Shown here one piece after another: positions 26,878 through 35,553 of a stretch of DNA of 64,000 bases; within the stretch, counting starts at the first letter, position 1; each line of letters begins with the position of its first letter. The DNA is from Flavobacterium flavigenum (GTDB lineage: Bacteria > Bacteroidota > Bacteroidia > Flavobacteriales > Flavobacteriaceae). The position numbers and the translations under genes are program-made. The notes below the pieces were generated by a model. The model saw only the letters and a program-made list of their open reading frames with translations, made no database searches and had not been told where the DNA came from. The DNA lies in assembly GCF_027111255.2 (NCBI RefSeq), contig NZ_CP114285.2:4278001-4342000 (forward strand), read 5' to 3'.

Positions 26878-27816
26878 ATGGCATATTATAGCTTGCTTCC
26901 CGCAGATGTACAATCATTACTTTTAGAAAGGCACAATATACGACGTCAACTTTTGCTTTTTGATAAGATATTTCTATTTCACGATTTTGAAGTTTATAAG
27001 AATATTGAAAAAGAGGTATTAATGATAGCAGAACAGGCCGGATTAGTAGCCTATGAATATATGAAAAGTTTTTATCGTGATATTGAAGAATTATGGAAAA
27101 TTGGCAAAGCGGAACAAATCAATATAAATATTATCGGTTTAGAAACAGATGCTGATGCGATAAAATCAAAGGAAGAATATTTATATCATAAACAAAAAAG
27201 CGAATTTGCTATCAATCGCCTTGATTCAGGTGAAATTATTTCAGAAGATGAGTTTTTAGAATCAGCAACGCACGGATTGTTGAAGAGTAGTCTGGAAAAT
27301 AGAATTGCGGCAGCATATTATAACAAACATAATTTCAAAGGCGGAAAAATAATTCCCTTAATAAGTAAAATTGAGAATCAAAAAATTGAGAATATGTCTG
27401 AAATGCTATTAGTAACATTGAATAAACTGCCAATCATAAATGAGGCGGTTCCAATAACTGAAATAGTGCAATATAAGAGTGAAAAAAATCTTGACTATGC
27501 AAAGCTGTTAAATTGGTTAAACACTCTTAATACAGAAAATTTTAACTTTAATGAATTTAACGACAAAATAAATTTTTTAAAATTAGAATATGAAGAAAAT
27601 TTAAAACTACATAGACTAAAATATTCTTATTCAACTTTTCAGACAATCATTTCGTGTACAGCAAATGTTATAGAAAACTCATTAAAGCTAAAAATAGGAG
27701 ATGCTGTTAATACTATTTTTGATATTAAAAAGCAAAAAATAGAATTGTTACAACAAGAGAAAACATTGCCCGGTTCGGAACTGTCTTATGTTGTAGCTGC
27801 AAACACAAAATTTTAG
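26878..27816 (+). CDS. Hypothetical partner of the trypsin-like protease
   Basis: A 312-residue protein without signal peptide or membrane helix. It is mostly helical. The opening RQLLLFDKIFLFHDFEVYKN and the long acidic/lysine-rich middle are not recognised; LLFDKIFL faintly recalls the DUF6236-like opening. The 5-bp spacing makes it part of the protease operon, and it could be a regulator or target-binding partner (inference). A module A repeat follows within 15 bp. Confidence 0.6.
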   Translation: MAYYSLLPADVQSLLLERHNIRRQLLLFDKIFLFHDFEVYKNIEKEVLMIAEQAGLVAYEYMKSFYRDIEELWKIGKAEQININIIGLETDADAIKSKEEYLYHKQKSEFAINRLDSGEIISEDEFLESATHGLLKSSLENRIAAAYYNKHNFKGGKIIPLISKIENQKIENMSEMLLVTLNKLPIINEAVPITEIVQYKSEKNLDYAKLLNWLNTLNTENFNFNEFNDKINFLKLEYEENLKLHRLKYSYSTFQTIISCTANVIENSLKLKIGDAVNTIFDIKKQKIELLQQEKTLPGSELSYVVAANTKF

Positions 27817-27828
27817 ACTTCTCTGGCT

Positions 27829-27915
27829 TCCCCGCTGTCCGAAGTGTTCTAGCCTAACGCTAAGTAAATGTCTTTGACTTTGCGTAATTTTTTTATGTTC
27901 TTGTAAAATCAAAAC
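27829..27915 (+). repeat. Module A repeat (copy 5, partial)
   Basis: CCCGCTGTCCGAAGTGTTCT, then GCTAAGTAAATGTC and TTTGACTTTGCGTAA with a T run. It gives the protease operon its terminator. A second module A (27928 onward) follows directly, so two copies lie head to tail. Confidence 0.75.
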
Positions 27916-27927
27916 CCCGCCCCGGAT

Positions 27928-28914
27928 CCCCGCAGTGTTCCTAATGAAACGCTGGCATATGTCTTCTACTTAGCGCAATTTTTTTAATGTACTTGTAAAT
28001 TCAAAATCTCTTAAAGTCTCCCTACAGTAAATAACTGTTTTATGCAATTTGGTTTTATTGTATAGAGTAGAGCTAAGCAATTATTCTCCTGCTCTCCCAA
28101 GGGCTCTTAAAAGTTACACAAACGTCTTTTTAGATTTTACGGATAAACAAGTCTATTTTAAAAACTTTTTAAAATTGCTAAAGTACTGAAAGTTGAAAAT
28201 AGGTATTTACACTTGATTCATTTTTTAGTAAAGAACTATTTTGGCTTTCAAAATCTATTAAATGTGGAAAACCGTAAAATGGAATAAAAATAGTTTTGCA
28301 TTTTTGATAAAAAGTTAGTTAAACTCTTTATTGACAAAAAAATAAAATCCATTTTCGAAAAATTCAACGAATATTCAAATTTATCAATGAGATACATTCC
28401 TAATTTAATCCCAGAAAAATCACAAGTGTTAAAGGAATATTTTAAAGAAAATATTCATGCTAAAAAAACATCAAATTCATTTCAGCTATTTTCATCATGG
28501 CTTGGCGGTATATTTTTTTTACTTTTTGCATTGAGTACATTAAAACATCCATTATTGACACTAATTTTAGGGTTTATTGGTTTTGTTTTCATACCACCAG
28601 GTCACAATTATATTGAGAAAAAATTTAGATTTTGTTTTACTACAAAGATAAAATCCATTTTAACTTGCGGTCTTTTCTTGTTTTCTATTCCTATTCTGGA
28701 GCATTACAATGCCATCGACAAAAAAGAAGCGCAGCAATTAAAGCTTAAAAAAGAGAAGGAAGAAAGGCTTCGGTTAATAGCCGAAAGAAAAGAGCAAATT
28801 AGAAATGATAGTTTGATTTTTTATATTAATGCAAGTTCAAAATTAGCAGATAATCATAAAACTAACGAAGCCTCAAAAAAACTCGAAAAAGCAAATTCTT
28901 TTGCAAAACTACCC
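27928..28914 (+). repeat. ~986-bp direct duplication, copy 2 (with intact gene)
   Basis: It matches 18270-19255 with a handful of substitutions. Differences cluster in module A, where TTCTACTTAGCGCAA replaces TTCGACTTTGCACAA. Beyond 28914 the gene continues normally, so this is the parental layout and copy 1 the derived, truncated one. Confidence 0.9.
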
Positions 28915-29322
28915 GTTGACCATGAAAAAATTATAGTTGAGAAAAATAAAATTTCCTCAATAAAAACTTTTGATCTTGTTGATTCAAAAAAATACAACTT
29001 GGCTATACCATTATTAAGTGAACTAATTTTAAAAGATAGTAGTAATTCAAAACTATTTTACAACAGGGCAATTTGCTACAGTAAAACAGGTCAGATTAAA
29101 GATGCGGTTAATGATTGCAAAACAGCAATGAGATTAGGGGATAAACCAGCTGAAAAATTATATGATAAAATAAATCCAATAAAAAAGCGGATAGCTTATT
29201 ATGTTACCCGCTGTTGTGATGGTTCTACATCTAATGCAACAGGAAGAGGGGCTTGTTCGCATCATGGCGGTGTTTGTAATTGGAGTGAACCAGTTTATGA
29301 AGAATATAGAAAATACGAATAA
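28387..29322 (+). CDS. Membrane protein with coiled coil, TPR-like repeat and CSHHGGV motif
   Basis: A 311-residue protein. Two membrane helices (about 34-54 and 56-75, FFLLFALSTLKHPLLTLILG, plus a further one near 92-105) precede a coiled coil (116-140, QLKLKKEKEERLRLIAERKE). TPR-like helices cover 195-255 (FYNRAICYSKTGQIKDAVND). The C-terminal ~35 residues carry RCCDGSTSNATGRGACSHHG then GVCNW, a motif like that of DUF3761-type domains. The cysteine/histidine cluster may bind metal. It lies 3 bp before the next gene and belongs to a two-gene unit. Confidence 0.65.
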   Translation: MRYIPNLIPEKSQVLKEYFKENIHAKKTSNSFQLFSSWLGGIFFLLFALSTLKHPLLTLILGFIGFVFIPPGHNYIEKKFRFCFTTKIKSILTCGLFLFSIPILEHYNAIDKKEAQQLKLKKEKEERLRLIAERKEQIRNDSLIFYINASSKLADNHKTNEASKKLEKANSFAKLPVDHEKIIVEKNKISSIKTFDLVDSKKYNLAIPLLSELILKDSSNSKLFYNRAICYSKTGQIKDAVNDCKTAMRLGDKPAEKLYDKINPIKKRIAYYVTRCCDGSTSNATGRGACSHHGGVCNWSEPVYEEYRKYE

Positions 29323-29325
29323 GAT

Positions 29326-30426
29326 ATGAGCCAGACTATTTTTCAGAATGTACCTCTTGTAAATACAAGTTTTTTTCAAAAACTATTTAAACAATTACCA
29401 ATGGAAAATGGAGTAATTGAATTGAACAATTTATTAGCAGCATACCCGATAAAAGAAATTTCTAAAGAACATATTTCTGAGATAGAAGAACGCTATCAAA
29501 TTAGTCTGGTACATGAATTCAGACTTAATTTAGAAGAATTTTATGCGGTGTATTTAAATTTTTGTTTGTCAAATAAATCTCTTAATGACGATGATATTGC
29601 AAGTCTTTCTCACTTAAAATTTCTACTCTCCCTAAATGACGAGACAGTAGAAAAATTAAATCATAAAATCGGCGAGATTGTTTATAAAAAGTGCTTTGAA
29701 AAAGTTATCCATATAGCCCATGGTATACTAACGAAAGAAGAAGAAGCTTTTTTAGAAAAAATGGAGAAAGATTTAAAATTGCCAAAAACATTAGTGGAAC
29801 GTTTTACTTCTGAAATAAGTAGTAACTATATTCAAAAATACGCTGAAAAACGAATCAACAATTTAATTCTGTCTCCAGATGATGAGAAAGAAATAAAAAG
29901 TATTGGCAAAAATTTAAATATAGATATAGAAAAATCATTTAGCGATCAAATAAAGAAGCAGTTAAATCAGCTTAAATCCTATTGGGCTATAGAGAATTTA
30001 CCATTTACTGCCTTTGAGCCAAATATAGTCATTCAAAAATCAGAACAGTGCTATTTTAAAATTCGCTCGGTAAACTGGTATGAATTAAGAAGTATTAGAC
30101 AGAAGCCATCGTTTTACAATTCAAATGCCAGGGTATTAAAGGAATTTTATTTAAAACCAACATCTCACAAATCTATGAATCATAGTAATGACTATCTAAA
30201 GTATATTGATAGAGGAGACCTGTACTTGACCAATAAAAGAATTATTTTTATAGGGACTGTAAAAAACATAAACATAAGGTTTGAGAAAATATTGAAATTA
30301 ACGCCAAAAGCTGACGGAATAGAAATAGACAAGGAAATAGGAAAAGCAGTTGTAATTCAGCTTCCGTATAATGCTGATGAATTTGCATTGATTCTTGAAA
30401 GATTGATTAGAGAACGTAGTATTTAA
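29326..30426 (+). CDS. Hypothetical protein with C-terminal PH/GRAM-like domain
   Basis: A 366-residue protein. The N-terminal ~220 residues are helical, with EHISEIEERYQISLVHEFRL and charged repeats. The C-terminal part (about 240-360) reads SEQCYFKIRSVNWYELR, then GDLYLTNKRIIFIGTVKNIN and FEKILKLTPKADGIEI, the pattern of bacterial PH/GRAM-like lipid- or protein-binding domains. It is coupled to the membrane protein gene before it (3-bp gap). It may be the cytoplasmic half of a membrane-associated pair. No enzyme motif is seen. Confidence 0.6.
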   Translation: MSQTIFQNVPLVNTSFFQKLFKQLPMENGVIELNNLLAAYPIKEISKEHISEIEERYQISLVHEFRLNLEEFYAVYLNFCLSNKSLNDDDIASLSHLKFLLSLNDETVEKLNHKIGEIVYKKCFEKVIHIAHGILTKEEEAFLEKMEKDLKLPKTLVERFTSEISSNYIQKYAEKRINNLILSPDDEKEIKSIGKNLNIDIEKSFSDQIKKQLNQLKSYWAIENLPFTAFEPNIVIQKSEQCYFKIRSVNWYELRSIRQKPSFYNSNARVLKEFYLKPTSHKSMNHSNDYLKYIDRGDLYLTNKRIIFIGTVKNINIRFEKILKLTPKADGIEIDKEIGKAVVIQLPYNADEFALILERLIRERSI

Positions 30427-30428
30427 TT

Positions 30429-30505
30429 CTAACTGGAGGTCGTTTGCAACGAGTGCTACTTAAATTGTTTTCCCTAAAGGAGTGTTTGCAACGAGGCTGA
30501 AAATA
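30429..30505 (+). repeat. Module D double hairpin (copy 4)
   Basis: AACTGGAGGTCGTTTGCAAC then GAGTGCTACTTAAATTGTTT, with the second arm decayed (AGTGTTTGCAACGAGGCT). It starts 3 bases after the stop codon of the preceding gene, as a terminator-like trailer. It is the last clear D copy on this side. Confidence 0.7.
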
Positions 30506-30612
30506 ATATTGTTCTAGTTCTAGTTAGAGTGAACGTAATGTTTGTAAACACCCACGCCTATTTGAAGTGTTTTTATCAAATAGGTTTTTTAGAATTCGTA
30601 AATGATAAATGC

Positions 30613-31461
30613 CTATTTCTTTTTAATTTCTGAAAGTACTTCTAAAATTTTATCAGTAAATTTTTTAGTTTCAAAATTTTGAGGATCATCATGACTGTCG
30701 TTTAATTTTTGATCAATGTTAGCATGGAAAGCCGGTACAAGCCATTCGTTTTTTCGAAAACTGGAACAGATATATAGCAGTGCAAGCCTTTCATACTGAG
30801 CATCGGTAAATCCTGGTTTTGGTGCTACAGGAGCATTTTTTTCATTCCCGGGAGGATAGACCCTTGGTTGCACTAATTCAATATGAATATATAAACCACG
30901 CGATTGTGTCCCTAATGTTTTCAGTTCAAATTTTGTAGCCCTTAATCCTTCTGAGAAATCTGCAGCGGTTTTAGATTTTCCGGTTCTGGTAAGATAGACA
31001 TGAGTTACTTTTTTAGTCCATTGGCTGACATTATTAAAACTCCAGGACTCATCGTTAATATTCGATGGAAAATCAGTTTTATAAACCGGAGAGCTAACAT
31101 CGTGGATAACAAAATATTTCGCAAAAACCTTTTTACCACTAACAATGATATGAGAAACAGGAGAATTAAGGTCTCCGCCAATTTCATTACTGGTGATATT
31201 TTTAGAGGATAGATAGTTTTGAAGCTGCTCCTTGGTTACACCAATTTTAATACTCAATAGGTTTAAAAAAGCAGTGTCCAGTTTAGCTTCCTTTTCAGTT
31301 ATTTTGCCCCAAATTTCAATATGCCTCATCAACATCTTGGCTTGTGCTGATTTGGTACCTTTATATTCCATTTTTGCTTTGTCAAATTCTTCTGAAGGAA
31401 TTTGTGCTTGTATAGTTGTTATCTTAAAAGATACTAATAGGATAAGAAATAGATTTTTCAT
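30613..31461 (-). CDS. Secreted N-acetylmuramoyl-L-alanine amidase-like protein
   Basis: A 282-residue protein with a signal peptide (MKNLFLILLVSFKITTIQAQ). The region from about residue 100 looks like an Amidase_2-type fold: AKYFVIHDVSSP (first zinc His), SRGLYIHIELVQPR (the usual G-x-E-x-V strand), YERLALLYICSSFRKNEW, and AFHANIDQKLNDSHDDPQNF with later ligands. These enzymes cut the MurNAc-peptide bond in the periplasm. The first ~95 residues are unrecognised. It is the first minus-strand gene of the island. Confidence in the fold is moderate because key spacings differ. Confidence 0.65.
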   Translation of the reverse strand: MKNLFLILLVSFKITTIQAQIPSEEFDKAKMEYKGTKSAQAKMLMRHIEIWGKITEKEAKLDTAFLNLLSIKIGVTKEQLQNYLSSKNITSNEIGGDLNSPVSHIIVSGKKVFAKYFVIHDVSSPVYKTDFPSNINDESWSFNNVSQWTKKVTHVYLTRTGKSKTAADFSEGLRATKFELKTLGTQSRGLYIHIELVQPRVYPPGNEKNAPVAPKPGFTDAQYERLALLYICSSFRKNEWLVPAFHANIDQKLNDSHDDPQNFETKKFTDKILEVLSEIKKK

Positions 31462-31501
31462 AATATATTGTTTTACTGAAATTTAGCAAAGAATAAAACA
31501 C

Positions 31502-31534
31502 CCGCTCCCGCACGAATCCTTTCGTGTGGGCTTT
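31502..31534 (+). repeat. Repeated hairpin with CCCGCACGAA stem (copy 2)
   Basis: CCCGCACGAA (31507-31516) pairs with TTCGTGTGGG (31521-31530), followed by CTTTTG. It is identical to 20811-20843. On the minus strand it lies upstream of the amidase-like gene, so it is not placed to terminate that gene. Confidence 0.7.
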
Positions 31535-31644
31535 TGAATTTAGATTTTCCACACCCTCGCGCCTTAGCAGTCTTGAGCTTCTTTACGGCGTCAAGTTCTT
31601 TCGGAGCTTTACTGCATCTCCTGATATTCGCTATATCTTTTTAT

Positions 31645-31682
31645 CTTTTTCTGGTCTCGTTTTTTAACGAGACCAGAAAAAG
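31645..31682. terminator. Perfect 17-bp palindrome with T/A-rich arms
   Basis: CTTTTTCTGGTCTCGTT (31645-31661) and AACGAGACCAGAAAAAG (31666-31682) form a perfect stem around TTTT. It lies downstream of the 31745-34345 gene (minus strand). The A/T-rich arms give T-runs on both strands, so it can act as a terminator either way. The surrounding 31535-31740 holds no gene. Confidence 0.7.
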
Positions 31683-31744
31683 AATACCGTTCTGTCAAGG
31701 CTAGCGGTTGTGATTTAATAGACGTTTTTACTCTATCTCTGACA

Positions 31745-34345
31745 TTAAAACTTAAGATATACTAAATAACCCACTTGAAACTCACCATATCCATTGTTTT
31801 CCCAATCAGATGTATTTGTATAACGATACCTAAAGAAAAACTTATTATCCCCTTTTGGCGATGGTGCATAGTAAGTACCCAATTCAAAACGATGCAACCA
31901 ATTTGATGTAAGCTTTTGGTTTTCTACAAATTGTTTTTCTGAACTTACAGTATAAAACTCTTCATTATTAGGCACAATGGTATTAAAAGGTCTGTATCTC
32001 AAATAAGCACCAAAACGTTCTTCGGGTCTAATTCTTAAAATAAAATCTGGATATGCTCTTATTATATTAACGTTTTTATCAAATCGTCTGGTTACATCGG
32101 TTGCCAATGTATCTACTACATTTACTCTTCCATAATGTATACCAGCATTCAACTCAATACGTGCTTTAAGTAACGGGAAATCGAAGGAAGCTATATTCAA
32201 GTCAGCGCCTACGGAAGTGTTTTCATACTTAATCATGTCTAAAAAAGTGACATATCTATCTGGACGGTACTCATTATTCACATAGCGATCTGCATATTTG
32301 ACCTGTAACTGCTTGTTTTCATCACCTATTTTAGCCCAGGTTAGATTAAAATTGATATAATTAACGAGACCAAAATTAGAGCTTCTTCCTGTCCCCAATA
32401 CCATTCTTTTTGTCCAAAGTGGAATATTTTTTTCAACTTCAAATTGCAGCAATCCGTTCGGATTTCCTTCCTTCAGACCTAAAAAATCACTATAGATATT
32501 AACGTTTAATATTTTTGCCGAGGTTTCTTTTTTCAACTCAACAGCATTGCTTTTCGCGAAATCGTCAGATGGTAAACTCACCACTTGATCTTTTGGACTA
32601 AAGTCTAAACGGTCGTTTTGATGTCGTTGAACATATAGTGTTATGACATTCGTTACAGGCAAAGAGAATATTTTTTCAGCCCCTTCAAAAGCGTATAAGG
32701 TATATTTATGTAAATCGGCAAAATCTGACTTTGAGCTAAAACCTATTGGAAATTCGTTTTCAAATTTTAATTCTTTACCCATAACGTTGTTAAAAATTTC
32801 CTTCACGATACGTTCATTATAGAAATTTTCGAGAATTTTTTTTATATCGTCGTAATCAATCTTTTTTTCGTTGAAAAATCTAATCAGATTTTCATCAATA
32901 AATGGAAGTTTTACTCTTCCCACTGCTGTTATGTGTTCTATAAAACCATCGTTGATATCTATCTCAATAGTTTCTACATCAAAATTCCATAACGGTATTT
33001 TCTTGATTTTTAATCTATGTTCTGCTATTAAATTATCTATGTTATTATGAATATTTTTTATCTCAGCTTCATTTGATTTAATTGTGTCCTTTGATTTAAT
33101 TATTTCCTTATTAAGACTATCTTTTTCAATTTTTGCATTTGACGGATCAACTGGAATAAGTTTATTATAATTATCAATTTTTCGATGATAATATTTAATC
33201 GAATCATTCATCACATTGATTAAGTTCTCTAGTGTTCCACTTTGATTCTTTAATTCAATTGTTGGGTTTAATTTATTAGATATATCTATTGCTTTTTTTT
33301 GATTTTTTAATTCAATTTCTCTATTTTTTGCTTTATTGTAATCCTCCAATATGATCTTACGTTCAAACAGAAGAATATTATAAGGTTTGATTTTTGAATC
33401 CATTTCCTTATCTATAGTTTTAATTTTTTTTGTAATTGTATCAATTAATGACTTTTTTTCTGTGTTCATCTTTTCCAGTGACCAAATTCTCTTTTTATAA
33501 TCAATATAATTCAATAAAAAGCCTTCTTTACAATATCCTTGAATTTCATATACATTATAAAGCTCTTTTAATTTTTTTTCTGCATAATGTTTAAATTGTA
33601 CTTGGGCTTTATAGGTTCCTGAACCTTTGGTGTTTTTATAAAAATCAGAGAATAATTTCGTCTTGTTTTCAAAATCATCTACAAATTCCATGAAAGTAAA
33701 CTCATTATGTTTAGTCGTTTTTTCTCCTTTTTTTAGTAAGATATTCTTTGCTACTTTATTCTTTTTTTCTCTTTCAAAAATAGTATCTCTCAAATCTTTT
33801 GCACGTCTAGTAAAATAAACATCCGCATCAATGCCTTCTATATTCTTTTTTGTAATTGTAGTATTTAAAGAATATTTTAAAACACCAGCGACTGGCTCAG
33901 TATCATAGGCAAAAGCTGTAATGACTAATGCATTAAAAAATTGATGAATATTTCTGATATCCTGAACTGCAATTTGCTGTTTTTGAGTAGTGGGGCTATC
34001 TTTTAAATTCGTGACACGCTCTTTTATAATGCCATAGGTCTTTTCACCATCATTATCTTTTATGCTGTTAATTGCATCAGTAAGATGTTTTCCAAAAGAA
34101 ACTTCGGTAAAAGGGAATACCTGGAAACTTATTTCCTTACCGTCGTCGTTAATCAAGACCTCATCTTTAGCGCTTTTTAAAGTAAATGTTAAATTATTTA
34201 CTGAACTGGCAGCGGCATAAATCATAATTGTTTCTGTTTTATCCTTATCTGGATCTGAAACAGAATAATTATAAGGCTGTATTTGTTTTTGGGCATGCAA
34301 ACCAAATACTATAAACAGAAAAAGAAGGTGTAGTTTTAGTTTCAT
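31745..34345 (-). CDS. Outer-membrane-type hypothetical protein with central coiled coil
   Basis: An 866-residue protein with a signal peptide (MKLKLHLLFLFIVFGLHAQ). Residues ~290-480 are strongly coiled-coil (KKSLIDTITKKIKTIDKEMD, SLNKEIIKSKDTIKSNEAEI). The C-terminal ~300 residues alternate short aromatic strands (YINFNLTWAKIG, FLRYRPFNTIV-like, FFFRYRYTNTSDW) and end in LVYLKF, as a beta-barrel would. I do not recognise the family. The lipoprotein gene 4 bp upstream is co-transcribed, so the two probably form an envelope complex. Confidence 0.65.
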   Translation of the reverse strand: MKLKLHLLFLFIVFGLHAQKQIQPYNYSVSDPDKDKTETIMIYAAASSVNNLTFTLKSAKDEVLINDDGKEISFQVFPFTEVSFGKHLTDAINSIKDNDGEKTYGIIKERVTNLKDSPTTQKQQIAVQDIRNIHQFFNALVITAFAYDTEPVAGVLKYSLNTTITKKNIEGIDADVYFTRRAKDLRDTIFEREKKNKVAKNILLKKGEKTTKHNEFTFMEFVDDFENKTKLFSDFYKNTKGSGTYKAQVQFKHYAEKKLKELYNVYEIQGYCKEGFLLNYIDYKKRIWSLEKMNTEKKSLIDTITKKIKTIDKEMDSKIKPYNILLFERKIILEDYNKAKNREIELKNQKKAIDISNKLNPTIELKNQSGTLENLINVMNDSIKYYHRKIDNYNKLIPVDPSNAKIEKDSLNKEIIKSKDTIKSNEAEIKNIHNNIDNLIAEHRLKIKKIPLWNFDVETIEIDINDGFIEHITAVGRVKLPFIDENLIRFFNEKKIDYDDIKKILENFYNERIVKEIFNNVMGKELKFENEFPIGFSSKSDFADLHKYTLYAFEGAEKIFSLPVTNVITLYVQRHQNDRLDFSPKDQVVSLPSDDFAKSNAVELKKETSAKILNVNIYSDFLGLKEGNPNGLLQFEVEKNIPLWTKRMVLGTGRSSNFGLVNYINFNLTWAKIGDENKQLQVKYADRYVNNEYRPDRYVTFLDMIKYENTSVGADLNIASFDFPLLKARIELNAGIHYGRVNVVDTLATDVTRRFDKNVNIIRAYPDFILRIRPEERFGAYLRYRPFNTIVPNNEEFYTVSSEKQFVENQKLTSNWLHRFELGTYYAPSPKGDNKFFFRYRYTNTSDWENNGYGEFQVGYLVYLKF

Positions 34346-34349
34346 AAAA

Positions 34350-35117
34350 TCAGTTTTGGTGAGTTAGATTAAATTGTAGTATGCGCTCATTACTTTCTTC
34401 TGCAATTGACACTTTACCAGATAAGTTCGTTCCATTTAAATTTAAAAGGTCACTGGTAATATTTACTATTGGGGATAAATTGGTGCCATCTCTTTTCAGA
34501 ATTTTACCCGATATCATATTTCCTGTGTTAATATTTCCTTGTAAAACCACTATATTATCCTCATCATCTTCTTCAGCAAAAAACTTGAATTTCCCTTGAT
34601 AATCTATATATCCTGTACAGGTAAGGCTTTTTACAAATTCATTGTCATCAGTGTAAACATTGAGTTCCCCTTTATAAAATCCGTTTAGTTTGTGGTCAGA
34701 AACAGCATCATTAAAATTTAAAATCGATGCGACAACATTTTCGTCTGAAAACAGCAGACTTGTTTGTTCCATTTGAAAGGCCTGACTTTCTTTTTTTCTT
34801 AAACTTAAAATATCACCTCTCTCAATAAACGAGAGATTATTATAGTTTTTTTCATTGCTATCAAATGCTAGTACAATAAATTCTCCTGAAATATTCGAAT
34901 CACCTATATTTTTTAAAACCAAACTATTACTATAAGGAATAACAGAGCTGCTGTTTTCTGATTGTTGTGAAAAATCAAAGCTAATTTTGTTAGGAATGAT
35001 GTAAGAATATTTTTTGGGGGTTACTTCAGGCTCTAAATAACTATCATTTTGACAAGAACTAAAAAAAACACAAAATGATAGAAAAAACATAATAACATAC
35101 AGACGAATTTTACGCAT
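34350..35117 (-). CDS. Hypothetical lipoprotein, partner of the 866-residue envelope protein
   Basis: A 255-residue protein. The signal peptide ends in FFSSC (lipid cysteine near residue 22) and is followed by QNDSYLEPEVTPKK, a typical flavobacterial surface-exposed lipoprotein linker. The rest is beta-rich (FYKGELNVYTDDNEFVKSLT, TGYIDYQGKFKFFAEEDDED) and resembles no family I can name. It starts the minus-strand two-gene operon. Confidence 0.6.
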   Translation of the reverse strand: MRKIRLYVIMFFLSFCVFFSSCQNDSYLEPEVTPKKYSYIIPNKISFDFSQQSENSSSVIPYSNSLVLKNIGDSNISGEFIVLAFDSNEKNYNNLSFIERGDILSLRKKESQAFQMEQTSLLFSDENVVASILNFNDAVSDHKLNGFYKGELNVYTDDNEFVKSLTCTGYIDYQGKFKFFAEEDDEDNIVVLQGNINTGNMISGKILKRDGTNLSPIVNITSDLLNLNGTNLSGKVSIAEESNERILQFNLTHQN

Positions 35118-35425
35118 AATTTGATTGATTAAGATTAGTTATATCATTGCCAATATTGAAAATTATAAACAAACTATCATTTATTATAGTTAATGTTAAT
35201 TCAGAATAAACTTAATAAAAAAAATAACAGTTTTAACATATATCTTAAAAAAAAACATAAAAATCTTACTATTTTTAAGTGTTTCCCCAATTTATGCTCG
35301 TTCGCAAAGATTAATTGCTTATATTATAGGGAGTAAATAGAGTGTTTAAAACGAAGCTGCGATCTGATAGTTTGCAATTGGAAATCCCTTCTCGCACGAT
35401 AATAAAAACATTATCTCAAAAAACA
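35118..35425. other. AT-rich intergenic region with decayed module D
   Basis: The first 160 bases are very AT-rich and are probably the promoter region of the lipoprotein operon. From 35285 CCCCAATTTATGCTCGTTCG then GGAGTAAATAGAGTGTTTAA resembles module D with many changes. No gene is seen. Confidence 0.45.
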
Positions 35426-35457
35426 AAAAACCTCGATCCTAAAAAATCGAGGTTTTT
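35426..35457 (+). terminator. Strong hairpin terminator
   Basis: AAAAACCTCGAT (35426-35437) and ATCGAGGTTTTT (35446-35457) form a 12-bp perfect stem with T-runs on both strands. It lies between the lipoprotein operon and the IS110 region. Confidence 0.8.
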
Positions 35458-35553
35458 CCATTTTATTAACTCTAATCCTCACCCCGCTCTACGAAGTCTT
35501 CTTTATGAAATGCTGTGCATTCTATGATAAAAAACAAATAAAATTATTAAAAA

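Noticed and set aside
10376..30426. CRISPR array among the repeats
   Set aside because: The repeats are long (70-290 bp), unequal, irregularly spaced by whole genes and contain terminators and promoters. No cas gene is present.
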